A DNA stretch of 64,000 bases. Source: Pseudovibrio sp. Tun.PSC04-5.I4. GTDB taxonomy: Bacteria > Pseudomonadota > Alphaproteobacteria > Rhizobiales > Stappiaceae. A program made the translations under genes and the position numbers. The number at the start of each line of letters is the position of its first letter. The first letter of the stretch is position 1. Below the pieces are notes generated by a model. The model was given only the letters and a program-made list of their open reading frames with translations, was not told where the DNA came from and ran no database searches. Of the stretch, positions 26,307-34,425 are shown in pieces. The DNA is taken from NCBI RefSeq assembly GCF_900104145.1, contig NZ_FNLB01000006.1, positions 207,001 through 271,000 of the forward strand, written 5' to 3'.

Positions 26307-27665
26307 ATGGACCCTGCAGAAATAAACAACGCGCCTGTTCGCAAGATGCCCTTCCATGTAATGGCTAAACCCAATGGTTCACTTTGTAACTTAGATTGTA
26401 AATATTGTTATTACCTCGAAAAAGAAAACCTTTTTCCGGACACAAAACAATTTAGGATGCCTGAAGATGTTCTTAGGCGGTTCGTAGAAAACTACATCGC
26501 TTCGCAGGATGCTCTGGGGGTGAAGGACATTATGTTTGCTTGGCAAGGAGGCGAGCCAACAATTGCCGGGTTGGACTACTTCAAGAGTATTGTTGAACTT
26601 CAGGACGAGTTTTGTCCTCAGGGTAAGAAAATCAGTAACGCCTTCCAGACGAATGGCATTTTGATTAATGAAGAATGGGCGAAATTTTTCAAGGAAAATG
26701 ACTTCCTCGTTGGCCTAAGTATCGATGGGCCTGCGGATCTGCATGATATCTTCCGGGTCGATAAAGCAGGGCATCCTTCGTTCGAAAAAGTGATGAAAGC
26801 AGTACGGATTTTGAACGCGCATGCAGTGATGGTCACCGCGCTTTGTACTGTAAGCCGACATAATTCCCGCAGGCCATTGGATGTCTATCGATTTTTAAAA
26901 GAAGCTGGTTTTGAATATATCCAATTTATACCTATCGTCGAGCGCACCATTGACGGAGAGAATCTAGCGGGAGCTCCTCAGCAAGATGAACGTGGCATCG
27001 ATGCTTATGTGACGCCGTGGAGCGTTCTGCCGCGAGATTATGGTAATTTCCTGAATACGATTTTCGACGAATGGCTGAAAGAGGATGTTGGCAAGGTTAG
27101 TGTGCAACTGTTTGATGTTCAGCGCGATATCCTGATGGGATACCCTGCTAGCCTTTGCTGGTATTCAAAGACCTGCGGCTGGGGCTTGGCCATGGAACAT
27201 AATGGAAATCTCTATTCTTGTGACCACTATGTCTATCCTGAATATTTGCTCGGGAATATTAAAGATAAATCAATAGAGGAACTGGTTTATTCACCTGAGC
27301 AGGCCGTATTTGGCAATGATAAACGAGATCTTCTGCCCCCGGATTGTATTTCCTGTGAAATACGCTTCGCATGTCATGGTGGGTGTCCTAAGCATCGGAT
27401 TCTAAAGCCGAAATCTGGCGAAAACGGTCTGAATTACTATTGCCGTTCGTTTAAGATGTTCCATTCTCATGCAGCGCCCTATCTCAAATATATCGGTAGT
27501 TTGCAAAAGCAAGGACAAACCGGCGCACAGCTTAATGAAGTACTTAAGCGAAACTTGGGAGCAGTCAAAATGCGAATTGGAGGAATCCATCGGGTAGGAC
27601 GTAATACGCCATGTCCCTGTGGTAGCGGTAAGAAATTCAAATATTGTTGCGGCGCCGAAGTGTAA
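26307..27665 (+). CDS. Anaerobic-type sulfatase-maturating radical SAM enzyme with SEC-C tail
   Basis: 452 residues from the ATG at 26307. The radical SAM cluster motif is C27-N-L-D-C31-K-Y-C34 (CxxxCxxC), followed by FAWQGGEPTIAGLDYF, FQTNGILINEEWAKFF and SIDGPADLHD. The SPASM-type Cys set appears in CSWYSKTCG-like and SCDHYVYPE segments and in CISCEIRFACHGGCPKHR. This is the anSME layout, which oxidises Cys or Ser of sulfatases to formylglycine. Unusually, the C-terminus ends in a SEC-C zinc motif (TPCPCGSGKKFKYCCG, about residues 433-448). The target should be the Cys-type sulfatase 6 kb upstream. The gene is intact although the permease gene before it is split. Confidence 0.9.
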   Translation: MDPAEINNAPVRKMPFHVMAKPNGSLCNLDCKYCYYLEKENLFPDTKQFRMPEDVLRRFVENYIASQDALGVKDIMFAWQGGEPTIAGLDYFKSIVELQDEFCPQGKKISNAFQTNGILINEEWAKFFKENDFLVGLSIDGPADLHDIFRVDKAGHPSFEKVMKAVRILNAHAVMVTALCTVSRHNSRRPLDVYRFLKEAGFEYIQFIPIVERTIDGENLAGAPQQDERGIDAYVTPWSVLPRDYGNFLNTIFDEWLKEDVGKVSVQLFDVQRDILMGYPASLCWYSKTCGWGLAMEHNGNLYSCDHYVYPEYLLGNIKDKSIEELVYSPEQAVFGNDKRDLLPPDCISCEIRFACHGGCPKHRILKPKSGENGLNYYCRSFKMFHSHAAPYLKYIGSLQKQGQTGAQLNEVLKRNLGAVKMRIGGIHRVGRNTPCPCGSGKKFKYCCGAEV

Positions 27666-27687
27666 ATTATGGCAGGCACTCCCTTTG

Positions 27688-28213
27688 TGGACTGGCTCGG
27701 GGGAAGTTGAGGAACTTCTGGTAATTTGGGATCCTGAGGATTTTATGAGGCGCCCAACTTATGCAGATGAGTTTAAGCGTGAAGCGGTACGGCTTGTCGA
27801 GGTGAGCGGGCGCGGTGTTAATGAAATTGCATGTCGTTCGGTCAGCCTGCTCTACGCCTTCATGAACTGGCGATTTGCTCCTCTCCAGATGGTCCCAACC
27901 AGGGCAGTCAGTATTGCTCCAATGTTTATCCGCGGCTCTCAACGAGACATGAAATCACCTCTTCCATGAACGCTAAGGGCAACTGCTTTGATAATTCCAT
28001 GGTGGAAGCCGTGCTCAAAACTATTAAGGCAGAAATGTTGTGGCGAACTGCTTTTAAACGCGGCAAGAAGCAGAAAAGGCAATTGGCCTATACATCGAGG
28101 GTTTTACAATGCCACTCGTCGCACTCAGCGTTAGGCTATCAATCGCCAATCACTTTTGAAAAGCAGCGTGAAAAAGCGGAGGCAAGGGCTCTCCACTTTT
28201 CCTGAGACAGTCC
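27688..28213 (+). mobile_element. Internally deleted IS3-family element with both ends kept
   Basis: The left end TGGACTGGCTCGGGGGAAGT (27688) and the right end, read in reverse (GGGACTGTCTCAGGAAAAGT, ending 28213), are imperfect inverted repeats with 15 of 20 positions alike. Between them an OrfA start (MRRPTYADEFKREAVRLVEV, ATG 27745) is joined to broken OrfB parts: NQGSQYCS, GNCFDNSMVEAVLKTIKAEM and HSALGYQSPITFEKQREKAE. At 526 bp it is under half the normal length, and the catalytic core is missing. It marks the left border of the AT-rich opine-type island. Confidence 0.75.
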
Positions 28214-28470
28214 CAAAATTCCCGGGCCGACTCTAAGATCGGAAATGCATTAGTCCGCATTGATTCCACATTAATTTGAGTTGCAAAGGTCAATTCCATT
28301 GATCCGCCGAGCCATTCAATCGATGAACTTGGTCAAATCTCTCACACAAAATCAACCAGATTTAAGAAGTGCTGCCATAGATCTATTCTCAACATAACTG
28401 TGAACGGCCAGAGGCGGTTTTGCGCGCTGGCGCACTTAACCAAGTTTTCAATTTTGGGGGTCTACTTCTG

Positions 28471-29392
28471 ATGATTGGAGCAATTCTTGATAAGATTGAA
28501 CTCTCAGAAGCCGAGTGTAAAACTTTAAAACAGCTTGTTGAGACTATTAGATCCGAAACACCAGGCCAAATCCAAAGTCGCTATATTTCACGCATCAACC
28601 TTCATCGCGGGAATATGTTGAGCGAAATCAAAGAGGTATTTTGGAAAAATAAAAGGCCAATAGTAGTGCAGAAGCTACCAGAATTCTCGGATATTGAAGA
28701 TACAAAAATACTCCTCTTGCTACTGGGTGAGAGCATTGGCAAGTGCGCTGCGTACTCCGAATACAACCAGAGTTATATTACTGACATACGCCCAACCAAG
28801 CATTCTGTAGAGTTAAGCAGTAATACAGAATTGCTGGCAATGCATAACGATCTGGCTTTTGCAATCAGATGATTGCCGTCCTGCAGCGTTGGTGCTTGTT
28901 CCTCACATCGCTGACAACACTGTACCCAAAACGCTAATAGCGACTACAGAAGCCATAGTTTCTTCTCTTTCGCAAAAAATCATTGATATATTGGAACAGA
29001 GGGTTTTTGAGATCAGATCCGGGGCAAAGTTACTTTGGCCATGTGAGCAGATCCGGCGTATGAGTGTAATTGACTATGATGTTCATGGAGTACAACGGGT
29101 TCGCCTCAATTTTAATAACATCAGTCCAATCCCACAACTTAACCCAGAGGAAGTTGACCGTGCACGTCATGCATTAGATCAAATTGCCCAGGAAGCCCTT
29201 CGGATCGGACGGATGGAAGGGCATCAGATCTTGAAAGGCGAGGCACTTCTAATACCCAATGATTACTGCCTTCATGGAAGAGATACTTACTCTGGAGATT
29301 GTATTGATCGACTTTTATTGAGATCATATATTATTGCTGAGGAGATGGTTAGGTTAAATCACGGGAATACGATGATTTCTCTCCGAATTTAG
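28471..29392 (+). pseudogene. TauD/clavaminate-synthase-like Fe(II)/2-oxoglutarate oxygenase, frameshifted
   Basis: ATG 28471 starts a protein whose first 132 residues end in TELLAMHNDLAFA, the His-x-Asp iron site of the family. At about 28858 the coding signal moves to the next frame (extra base), continuing LQSDDCRPAALVLVPHIADN, VRLNFNNISPIP and the distal iron/2OG site LIPNDYCLHGRDTYSG-D-IDRLLLRSYI (His and Arg). Joined, the protein is about 306 residues, close to AsnO/VioC-type amino acid hydroxylases. Such enzymes hydroxylate free or carrier-bound amino acids. It is 82 bp upstream of an opine-dehydrogenase gene. The break is single-base, so recent decay or a read error are both possible. 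Confidence 0.72.
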
Positions 29393-29473
29393 CTTAAGAG
29401 CACCTATTTGTTGTCACACCTACTGCGAATACTTCCTTATATCGGATGATATTCAGTATGGAGCACAACAAGT

Positions 29474-30646
29474 ATGGATAATATATTGATAATTGGAGGA
29501 GGTCATGTCGGCGTAACTTTGGCAGTAGATTTGGAGCTGCGCAAGCAGGAGACTGGTTGTTCGCCTCACCTCATTCTAGTCAGAGATGAAGAACACCTAT
29601 TGAATGGCATTTCCGAAAAGGTGGGTATTGACTTTGAAGACGTCATATCCGGCCAAATACAACACTGTAGCTTTCCCAAAGAACATATTCATAAGCTAGA
29701 CAGCGATTTAGGCAAGCTACTCCCAAACACGAGGGCCGTAATAGTAACGGTGCCTGACATTCCTAGTCTTAGATTTCGCATGATTGAGTGGGTAAAAACT
29801 CATTCGTTACCTGCTGAGGCTTACGTTGTGTTTGTGAGAGGAGGGCAAGGAGGACTGATTGCGACGATCAATGCTTGGCGCGAAGATCCTGATTTTCAAA
29901 AACTTAGCTTAGCTCTAGTTGAAGATAGCTTTTACGGTACACGCTTTATAGGTAAGAAAGTTTCCTTCAAACGAAAACAATTGACAAATGTAAGTGTAAT
30001 CGGGACAAAACCAGATGAAACACTAAATAATCTGGAGCAGCTTTTTCGTGGGCCAGCAATTACAGATGGATTACACAATTTTTACCTAGTTCGGCCTTTA
30101 GATTTACAGTTCGACCCTCTTGGATACATCATTCACCTGGCCGTAGTACTAGATGAGATGAACCTCCAACTAACAGACCAGGGTATTCAATACAGTCATT
30201 ATTGTGAGGGAGTACATGAAGGTAACGCTGATACTATAGAAAATCTTGATCTCGAAAGAGTTCAAATGGCAAAGTGTTATAATGCATCAACACGGTCATT
30301 CTCCAATATTTTAACTGAACAATATAACTTACCTAGCCAAACAACCTTCTTGAAGATGATGAGAAGTACAAAGGGTATCTATCGTTCTTTATCACCAAAG
30401 TCGATTGAAGGTCTCAAGACCTGCCGTCTTATTCATGAGGACGTTCCAGCCATGTTGGTGATGGAGTGGTTAGGCCGCATAAGCGGTGGACAGTTCACAT
30501 GCATTAAAAAGCATGTTGTTAATGTTCAAAAACAACTCCAAAGCCTTGGTATGAATATCCAATCGCATCAACACTACGTGGAGGACTTAGAAAGGCGGAA
30601 AATGGGGCGGAGCGAAGTCATCAATCTGCTTACCAACCCTGCATAA
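29474..30646 (+). CDS. Opine dehydrogenase-family NAD(P)-dependent enzyme
   Basis: 390 residues. The N-terminal nucleotide-binding motif is LIIGGGHVGVTLAVDLELR (GxGxxG variant). VIVTVPDIPSLRF and VVFVRGGQGGL follow. The C-terminal domain shows the octopine/nopaline-dehydrogenase pattern: DPLGYIIHLAVVLDEMN with the catalytic His, YCEGVHEGNADTIENLDLER with conserved Glu/Asp, and the helical ILTEQYNLPSQTTFLKMMRS. Such enzymes reductively condense an alpha-keto acid with an amine; the CntM branch makes staphylopine/pseudopaline metallophores. Flanked by an oxygenase and an EamA exporter gene, it is likely biosynthetic. AT-rich codon use sets it apart from the surrounding genes. Confidence 0.75.
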   Translation: MDNILIIGGGHVGVTLAVDLELRKQETGCSPHLILVRDEEHLLNGISEKVGIDFEDVISGQIQHCSFPKEHIHKLDSDLGKLLPNTRAVIVTVPDIPSLRFRMIEWVKTHSLPAEAYVVFVRGGQGGLIATINAWREDPDFQKLSLALVEDSFYGTRFIGKKVSFKRKQLTNVSVIGTKPDETLNNLEQLFRGPAITDGLHNFYLVRPLDLQFDPLGYIIHLAVVLDEMNLQLTDQGIQYSHYCEGVHEGNADTIENLDLERVQMAKCYNASTRSFSNILTEQYNLPSQTTFLKMMRSTKGIYRSLSPKSIEGLKTCRLIHEDVPAMLVMEWLGRISGGQFTCIKKHVVNVQKQLQSLGMNIQSHQHYVEDLERRKMGRSEVINLLTNPA

Positions 30647-30864
30647 CTTTACATAATGCGGAAGCACTCTCACCCGAACTCACAGGATATACTTGCAAGT
30701 CTACAAGACGATATGAACAGCTCCCCATCACAGCATGTCATGAAAAATAGTTGTGGTAGAGAATGCTCTTTTACTTTCTCGCTAGGCGACAAATTCCAGG
30801 AGGTTTGGCACTTCTCCAATGCATAAGCCTGGATACAATTTTTCTTCTGACTTCGGGTGGCAAG

Positions 30865-31797
30865 ATGAAAGTCGGAAGATTTAGCGTTGGCGTTTTTCTG
30901 GTTTTGGCCTGCAATCTTCTTTTTGCGGCAAAAGAGATTTTTGCCAAGGCTGCCTATCGCGAAGGAAGCACCCCCGAATATTTCATCATCATCTTTGTTT
31001 TGATACTGATCCCCTTTGCTGCCATTATTGTAATCGGCCACTATATAAAACGAGGTCGCCGTCATTACAGGCTAAAGCCAGTGCTGTTGAGCGTACTTGC
31101 CGGGTTCTTGTGTTATGACTTAGCAATGACACTGGATTTTTTCGGTCTAACCGTAGTCCCGGTCTCAATAGAGCGCTCGTTATTTAGTATTTATCCCATT
31201 TTCATTTATCTCGGTGGACTACTAATTCATCGGCAATCGCAAATTCCCCTCCTTGTGTTTTGGGGTGTCTTCTCGTCAATTTACGCCGGAGTACTACTGA
31301 TATTTTTCGATGGGTACAGCTCAATAATTGACGATCAAGCCTTTCACTCATATCTGTTTGGTTCATCCGAAATACTCTTAAGTGCAGCAACATGCGCCGC
31401 CTTCTTTTTAATCAGTGAAAAAGTGATTATGCTCACTGACCCTTGGTTTGTTGCTGGCATCGCAATGCTCAGTGGGAGTAGCTTAGCGGCCACTCATATT
31501 GTTATTGCTCAGCCAGATATTATTTTCTCTTCTCATTCTCCAGAGCTATTTGCTTTGGCCGCGGGAGCAGCTTTTTGTACATTACTTTCAGGATATTGGA
31601 TTTGCATAGGTATTCGAAATATTGGAGCTGTCTATAGTGGGCTTATTTCAGCCGCCAGCCCGGTATTCTTGGTTTTGATAGCTTCCCCGTTTCTAGATGA
31701 AGATATGTCACTGACGCAAAAAAGCGGCGTAGTTCTTATTGGGGCAGGCATAGGATTATTGGTTTGGTTCAAAAGGAACACCAACAAGGTAAAGTGA
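30865..31797 (+). CDS. EamA/DMT-family transporter, probable exporter
   Basis: 310 residues from the ATG at 30865, about ten hydrophobic segments in two EamA-like halves (first half VFLVLACNLLFAAKEIFAKA ... LAMTLDFFGLTVVPVSIERS; second half ending YSGLISAASPVFLVLIASPF and SGVVLIGAGIGLLVW). Members export amino acids and small metabolites; CntI, which exports staphylopine and pseudopaline, belongs to this superfamily. Being directly after an opine-dehydrogenase gene, it may export that enzyme's product. No strong ribosome site is seen (GGGTGG about 8 bases before). AT-rich like its neighbours. Confidence 0.8.
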   Translation: MKVGRFSVGVFLVLACNLLFAAKEIFAKAAYREGSTPEYFIIIFVLILIPFAAIIVIGHYIKRGRRHYRLKPVLLSVLAGFLCYDLAMTLDFFGLTVVPVSIERSLFSIYPIFIYLGGLLIHRQSQIPLLVFWGVFSSIYAGVLLIFFDGYSSIIDDQAFHSYLFGSSEILLSAATCAAFFLISEKVIMLTDPWFVAGIAMLSGSSLAATHIVIAQPDIIFSSHSPELFALAAGAAFCTLLSGYWICIGIRNIGAVYSGLISAASPVFLVLIASPFLDEDMSLTQKSGVVLIGAGIGLLVWFKRNTNKVK

Positions 31798-31845
31798 AAT
31801 CTGCCGGCAACCAAATAGCGCACCCCAAAATTAGCATTGAGAAGA

Positions 31846-32276
31846 GAGGTGGTTCGGTTTGTTTGGACCGCTGAACGTCGTTTGTAAGTCGCTTCGCTGC
31901 GGTCATGCCGTCGCTTGAGTTATGTGTGGCGTTTGGGTGTAATAAACATGATCCGGTGTCTGCCAATCAAATGATGAATGCAGGCGTATCTTGTGTTCCG
32001 AAATGCGATAAACTTGCCAATGGATTGCCTTGCCTCTCGCACACTGGAGTACGCCTTGAGGTAGACCTCTTCATATCTGATGGTAAACGAAAGCCGCCAA
32101 CTTAGAATTTTGCGCGAGTACCAATCGATGATTGCAACCAGGTAGATGAACCCCTTCGCCATCAGAATATACGAGATGTCGACAGCCCAGATCTGATTGG
32201 GCTTTGGGACCATCACGTTATGAAGGTCAGTGCCTAAATGACCAAAGAAATCGGAGCGCATGCGTGACAATACCAC
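31846..32276 (-). mobile_element. IS3 remnant with internal deletion (third copy of the 2772-4094 element)
   Basis: The end GAGGTGGTTCGGTTTGTTTG at 31846 matches the right end of the first IS3 copy. On the minus strand the OrfB pieces PKPNQIWAVDISYILMAKGF and YLVAIIDWYSRKILSWRLSF are joined directly to RYEEVYLKAYSSVREARQSI, skipping about 65 residues that include the second catalytic Asp. The 5' part is missing. It forms the right border of the AT-rich island. Confidence 0.75.
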
Positions 32277-32344
32277 TAGCCGAATGGCTCGTGTCTTTCA
32301 GTTCCGATAATGTGTTCATAAAAATGCCCATAAATTGCAGCGAT

Positions 32345-33043
32345 TTACTCGTTTCCAGTGCTCTGGTATGAAACCTTCATGCGTGTGAAACTCATGGAAA
32401 TATGAACTCTTTGGATCAGGGCGACGGCTTGTAGATCGCCAAGTTTCAAAGCAGCTAGAATATCATCCAGTTCCCGATCAAAAACCGCGACCTCATCAGC
32501 CAAATCAATGACGGAAGCGAAAACGGATTTCAACCAAATCCGGGCTGTATGAATATATAGTCTTTCTGAAACCTCTCGCAGAGGGTCGTTCTCGGTGAGT
32601 TGGAGTAGGGTGAGAAAAAAATCCATGGTCAAACACGCAAATTCGCGCGCATTTGGGCTTTTCACTAACTGCTTTGATCGCGTTGAAAGGACATGGAATT
32701 CGGCCATCAATGCGTCGTTTGGATGTACTGGTGAAAGCTTCCCGCTCAGTTCGGCCAGTTCCATTCGCAGCAGATAGGTCTGCTCCAACTCTTTGATATC
32801 AACATCTGTCACAAATGTTCCAACGCCGTGAACGGACAACAGTAGGCCATCGCTCTCTAGCCGAACTAGAACCCTGCGTAACGGAGTGCGGCTGATGCCG
32901 AATTCTTCCGCCAGTTCAGTTTCTGATAGGCGCGTCCCAGGTATGTATTCCAGCAGGCAAATACGGTTCCGAATTTCTTGGTACATCCGGTCAAACCGGT
33001 CCCGGGCGCTGTAATCGACATTGGCCAGATCTAAGAGTTTCAC
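32345..33043 (-). CDS. GntR-family (FCD) regulator of the ectoine cluster
   Basis: 232 residues. The N-terminal winged helix (MYQEIRNRICLLEYIPGTRL, SETELAEEFGISRTPLRRVL, GVGTFVTDV) and a helical C-terminal FCD-type domain (LEQTYLLRMELAELSGKL) are clear. It lies at the end of the leftward argE-eutD unit in an ectoine catabolic cluster. Roseobacter clusters usually carry the MocR-type regulator EnuR, which is absent here, so this GntR protein may take its place. Candidate operators of the form TTGTRTACATCAA occur upstream of its own start (33069-33081) and in the eutD-uehA divergent region (35763-35775). Confidence 0.88.
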   Translation of the reverse strand: MKLLDLANVDYSARDRFDRMYQEIRNRICLLEYIPGTRLSETELAEEFGISRTPLRRVLVRLESDGLLLSVHGVGTFVTDVDIKELEQTYLLRMELAELSGKLSPVHPNDALMAEFHVLSTRSKQLVKSPNAREFACLTMDFFLTLLQLTENDPLREVSERLYIHTARIWLKSVFASVIDLADEVAVFDRELDDILAALKLGDLQAVALIQRVHISMSFTRMKVSYQSTGNE

Positions 33044-33068
33044 CGATTATCCTTTAGTTAAGTTTGAT

Positions 33069-33081
33069 TTGTATACATCAA
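33069..33081. promoter_or_regulatory. Candidate GntR operator upstream of the regulator gene
   Basis: TTGTATACATCAA lies 26 bp before the GntR start codon. It is nearly identical to TTGTGTACATCAA at 35763-35775 in the eutD-uehA promoter region (12 of 13 positions). The TGTATACA core is palindromic, as expected for a FadR/FCD-type dimer. Autoregulation is inferred. Confidence 0.45.
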
Positions 33082-33264
33082 TTATGCTGAGGGCAAAGCC
33101 GCAGTTCAGCAGGTTGCACTCATTTCCTAAAAGAAGATCCCAATGAGTATGAGAGCAATAAGAAGACCTTGTCGAAGTGGCTTGAGATGCGCGATGTCTA
33201 CACTTTTGATAAGAAGAATTTCTGCTATTCCGACCAAGAAAAGGGGGCCGACGTCTGGCCCACC

Positions 33265-34422
33265 TCAGGTCAACCTAACGGAGAGACGATCCAGCATTTC
33301 AAGGCATTGAGACATCTGATCAAGTGAAACATATTCATCTGGCTTATGTGCTTGTTCAATTGAGCCCGGTCCGCATACAACTGCCGTCATACCAAGTGCC
33401 TGATAGATACCGGCTTCGGTTCCAAATGGCACTACATCAGCGCCATTCGCGCCGTTCAGTTCACTGACAATTTTGCGAGCTTCGTTGTCTGGGACTGGTT
33501 CCAGTCCATCCACCTCGGCAATGACCTCGGTGATGATATTTGCATCTGGGCAGACTGCCTGCATCGCCGGTATTAATGCATGGGCGCAAAATTGCTGCAG
33601 GTTGTCTTTGACATAATCTGCATCAGAGCGTTGAACAGGACGCATCTCCCAATCAACACGGGCTTTGCCGGGGATTACATTATGAGCGACCCCGCCGATT
33701 AGAGTGCCAGTGTTTATCGTTGTCCACGGTGGTTCAAATCTGCTTCCCACGGGGGTGCGGCTGCGTAGCTCATTTTTCAGTTCAAGCAGGCGGCTCACAT
33801 AACGGGCCGCATATTCCACTGCATTGACACCCCGATCAGGGCTGGAACCGTGACCTTCAAGCCCAGTAAAATGCGTAGTATATTCATAACACCCCTTATG
33901 ACCTTCGATGATGCGCATGGACGTGGGCTCACCAATAATGGCAACGGCGGGTTTCAAGCTGTGTTGACGCAGCGACTCAGCAAGTGCCTGAGCCCCAAAA
34001 CATCCAGTCTCTTCGTCGTAGGTAAAGGCAAAGTGGATCGGGCGTTTGAGATCGAGTTGGGCGTATTGCGGTGCCATTGCCACAGTTGCGGCAATGAACC
34101 CTTTCATGTCGCAGGTTCCACGACCGAACAATTTCTCGTCTCGCTCAATCATTTCAAACGGATCACTTGTCCAGTCTTGATCTGCAACCGGAACAACATC
34201 CGAATGGCCCGACAGCACAATACCACCATCAATCTTGGGTCCGATCGTAGCAAAAAGGTTCGCCTTAGAACCTGTTTCGTCATGCCAGATTTCAACCTCA
34301 GCTCCGGCATTGGAAAGGTGTTGCGCCAGATGTTGGATCATATCCAAATTGCTGTTGGATGAAATTGTTGGGAAAGCGATCAGCTCTCTTAGCAGGTCTT
34401 TGGTGGTGTCCAAAACGCTCAC
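33265..34422 (-). CDS. M20 family ArgE-like N-acetyl-diaminoacid deacetylase
   Basis: 385 residues, acetylornithine-deacetylase type. Metal ligands: His in LSGHSDVVPVADQDW, Asp in GRGTCDMKGF, Glu-Glu in TYDEETGCFG, and the terminal His in EQAHKPDEYVSL. The dimerisation domain contains EGHGSSPDRGVNA. It starts 3 bp after the eutD stop codon, so both are co-transcribed. Ectoine hydrolysis gives N-acetyl-diaminobutyrate, and this enzyme could remove the acetyl group, in parallel with the EutE/DoeB-type deacetylase encoded at 42352. An arginine-biosynthesis role is less likely given the context. Confidence 0.85.
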   Translation of the reverse strand: MSVLDTTKDLLRELIAFPTISSNSNLDMIQHLAQHLSNAGAEVEIWHDETGSKANLFATIGPKIDGGIVLSGHSDVVPVADQDWTSDPFEMIERDEKLFGRGTCDMKGFIAATVAMAPQYAQLDLKRPIHFAFTYDEETGCFGAQALAESLRQHSLKPAVAIIGEPTSMRIIEGHKGCYEYTTHFTGLEGHGSSPDRGVNAVEYAARYVSRLLELKNELRSRTPVGSRFEPPWTTINTGTLIGGVAHNVIPGKARVDWEMRPVQRSDADYVKDNLQQFCAHALIPAMQAVCPDANIITEVIAEVDGLEPVPDNEARKIVSELNGANGADVVPFGTEAGIYQALGMTAVVCGPGSIEQAHKPDEYVSLDQMSQCLEMLDRLSVRLT

Positions 34423-34425
34423 GGA

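Noticed and set aside
28471..31797. Complete staphylopine/pseudopaline-type locus
   Set aside because: No nicotianamine-synthase-like cntL and no metallophore receptor gene are in the window; only the dehydrogenase and exporter parts resemble that system.
33265..34422. ArgE-like gene as arginine biosynthetic argE
   Set aside because: It is 3 bp from eutD in an ectoine cluster, with no other arginine genes nearby, so a catabolic deacetylase is more likely.
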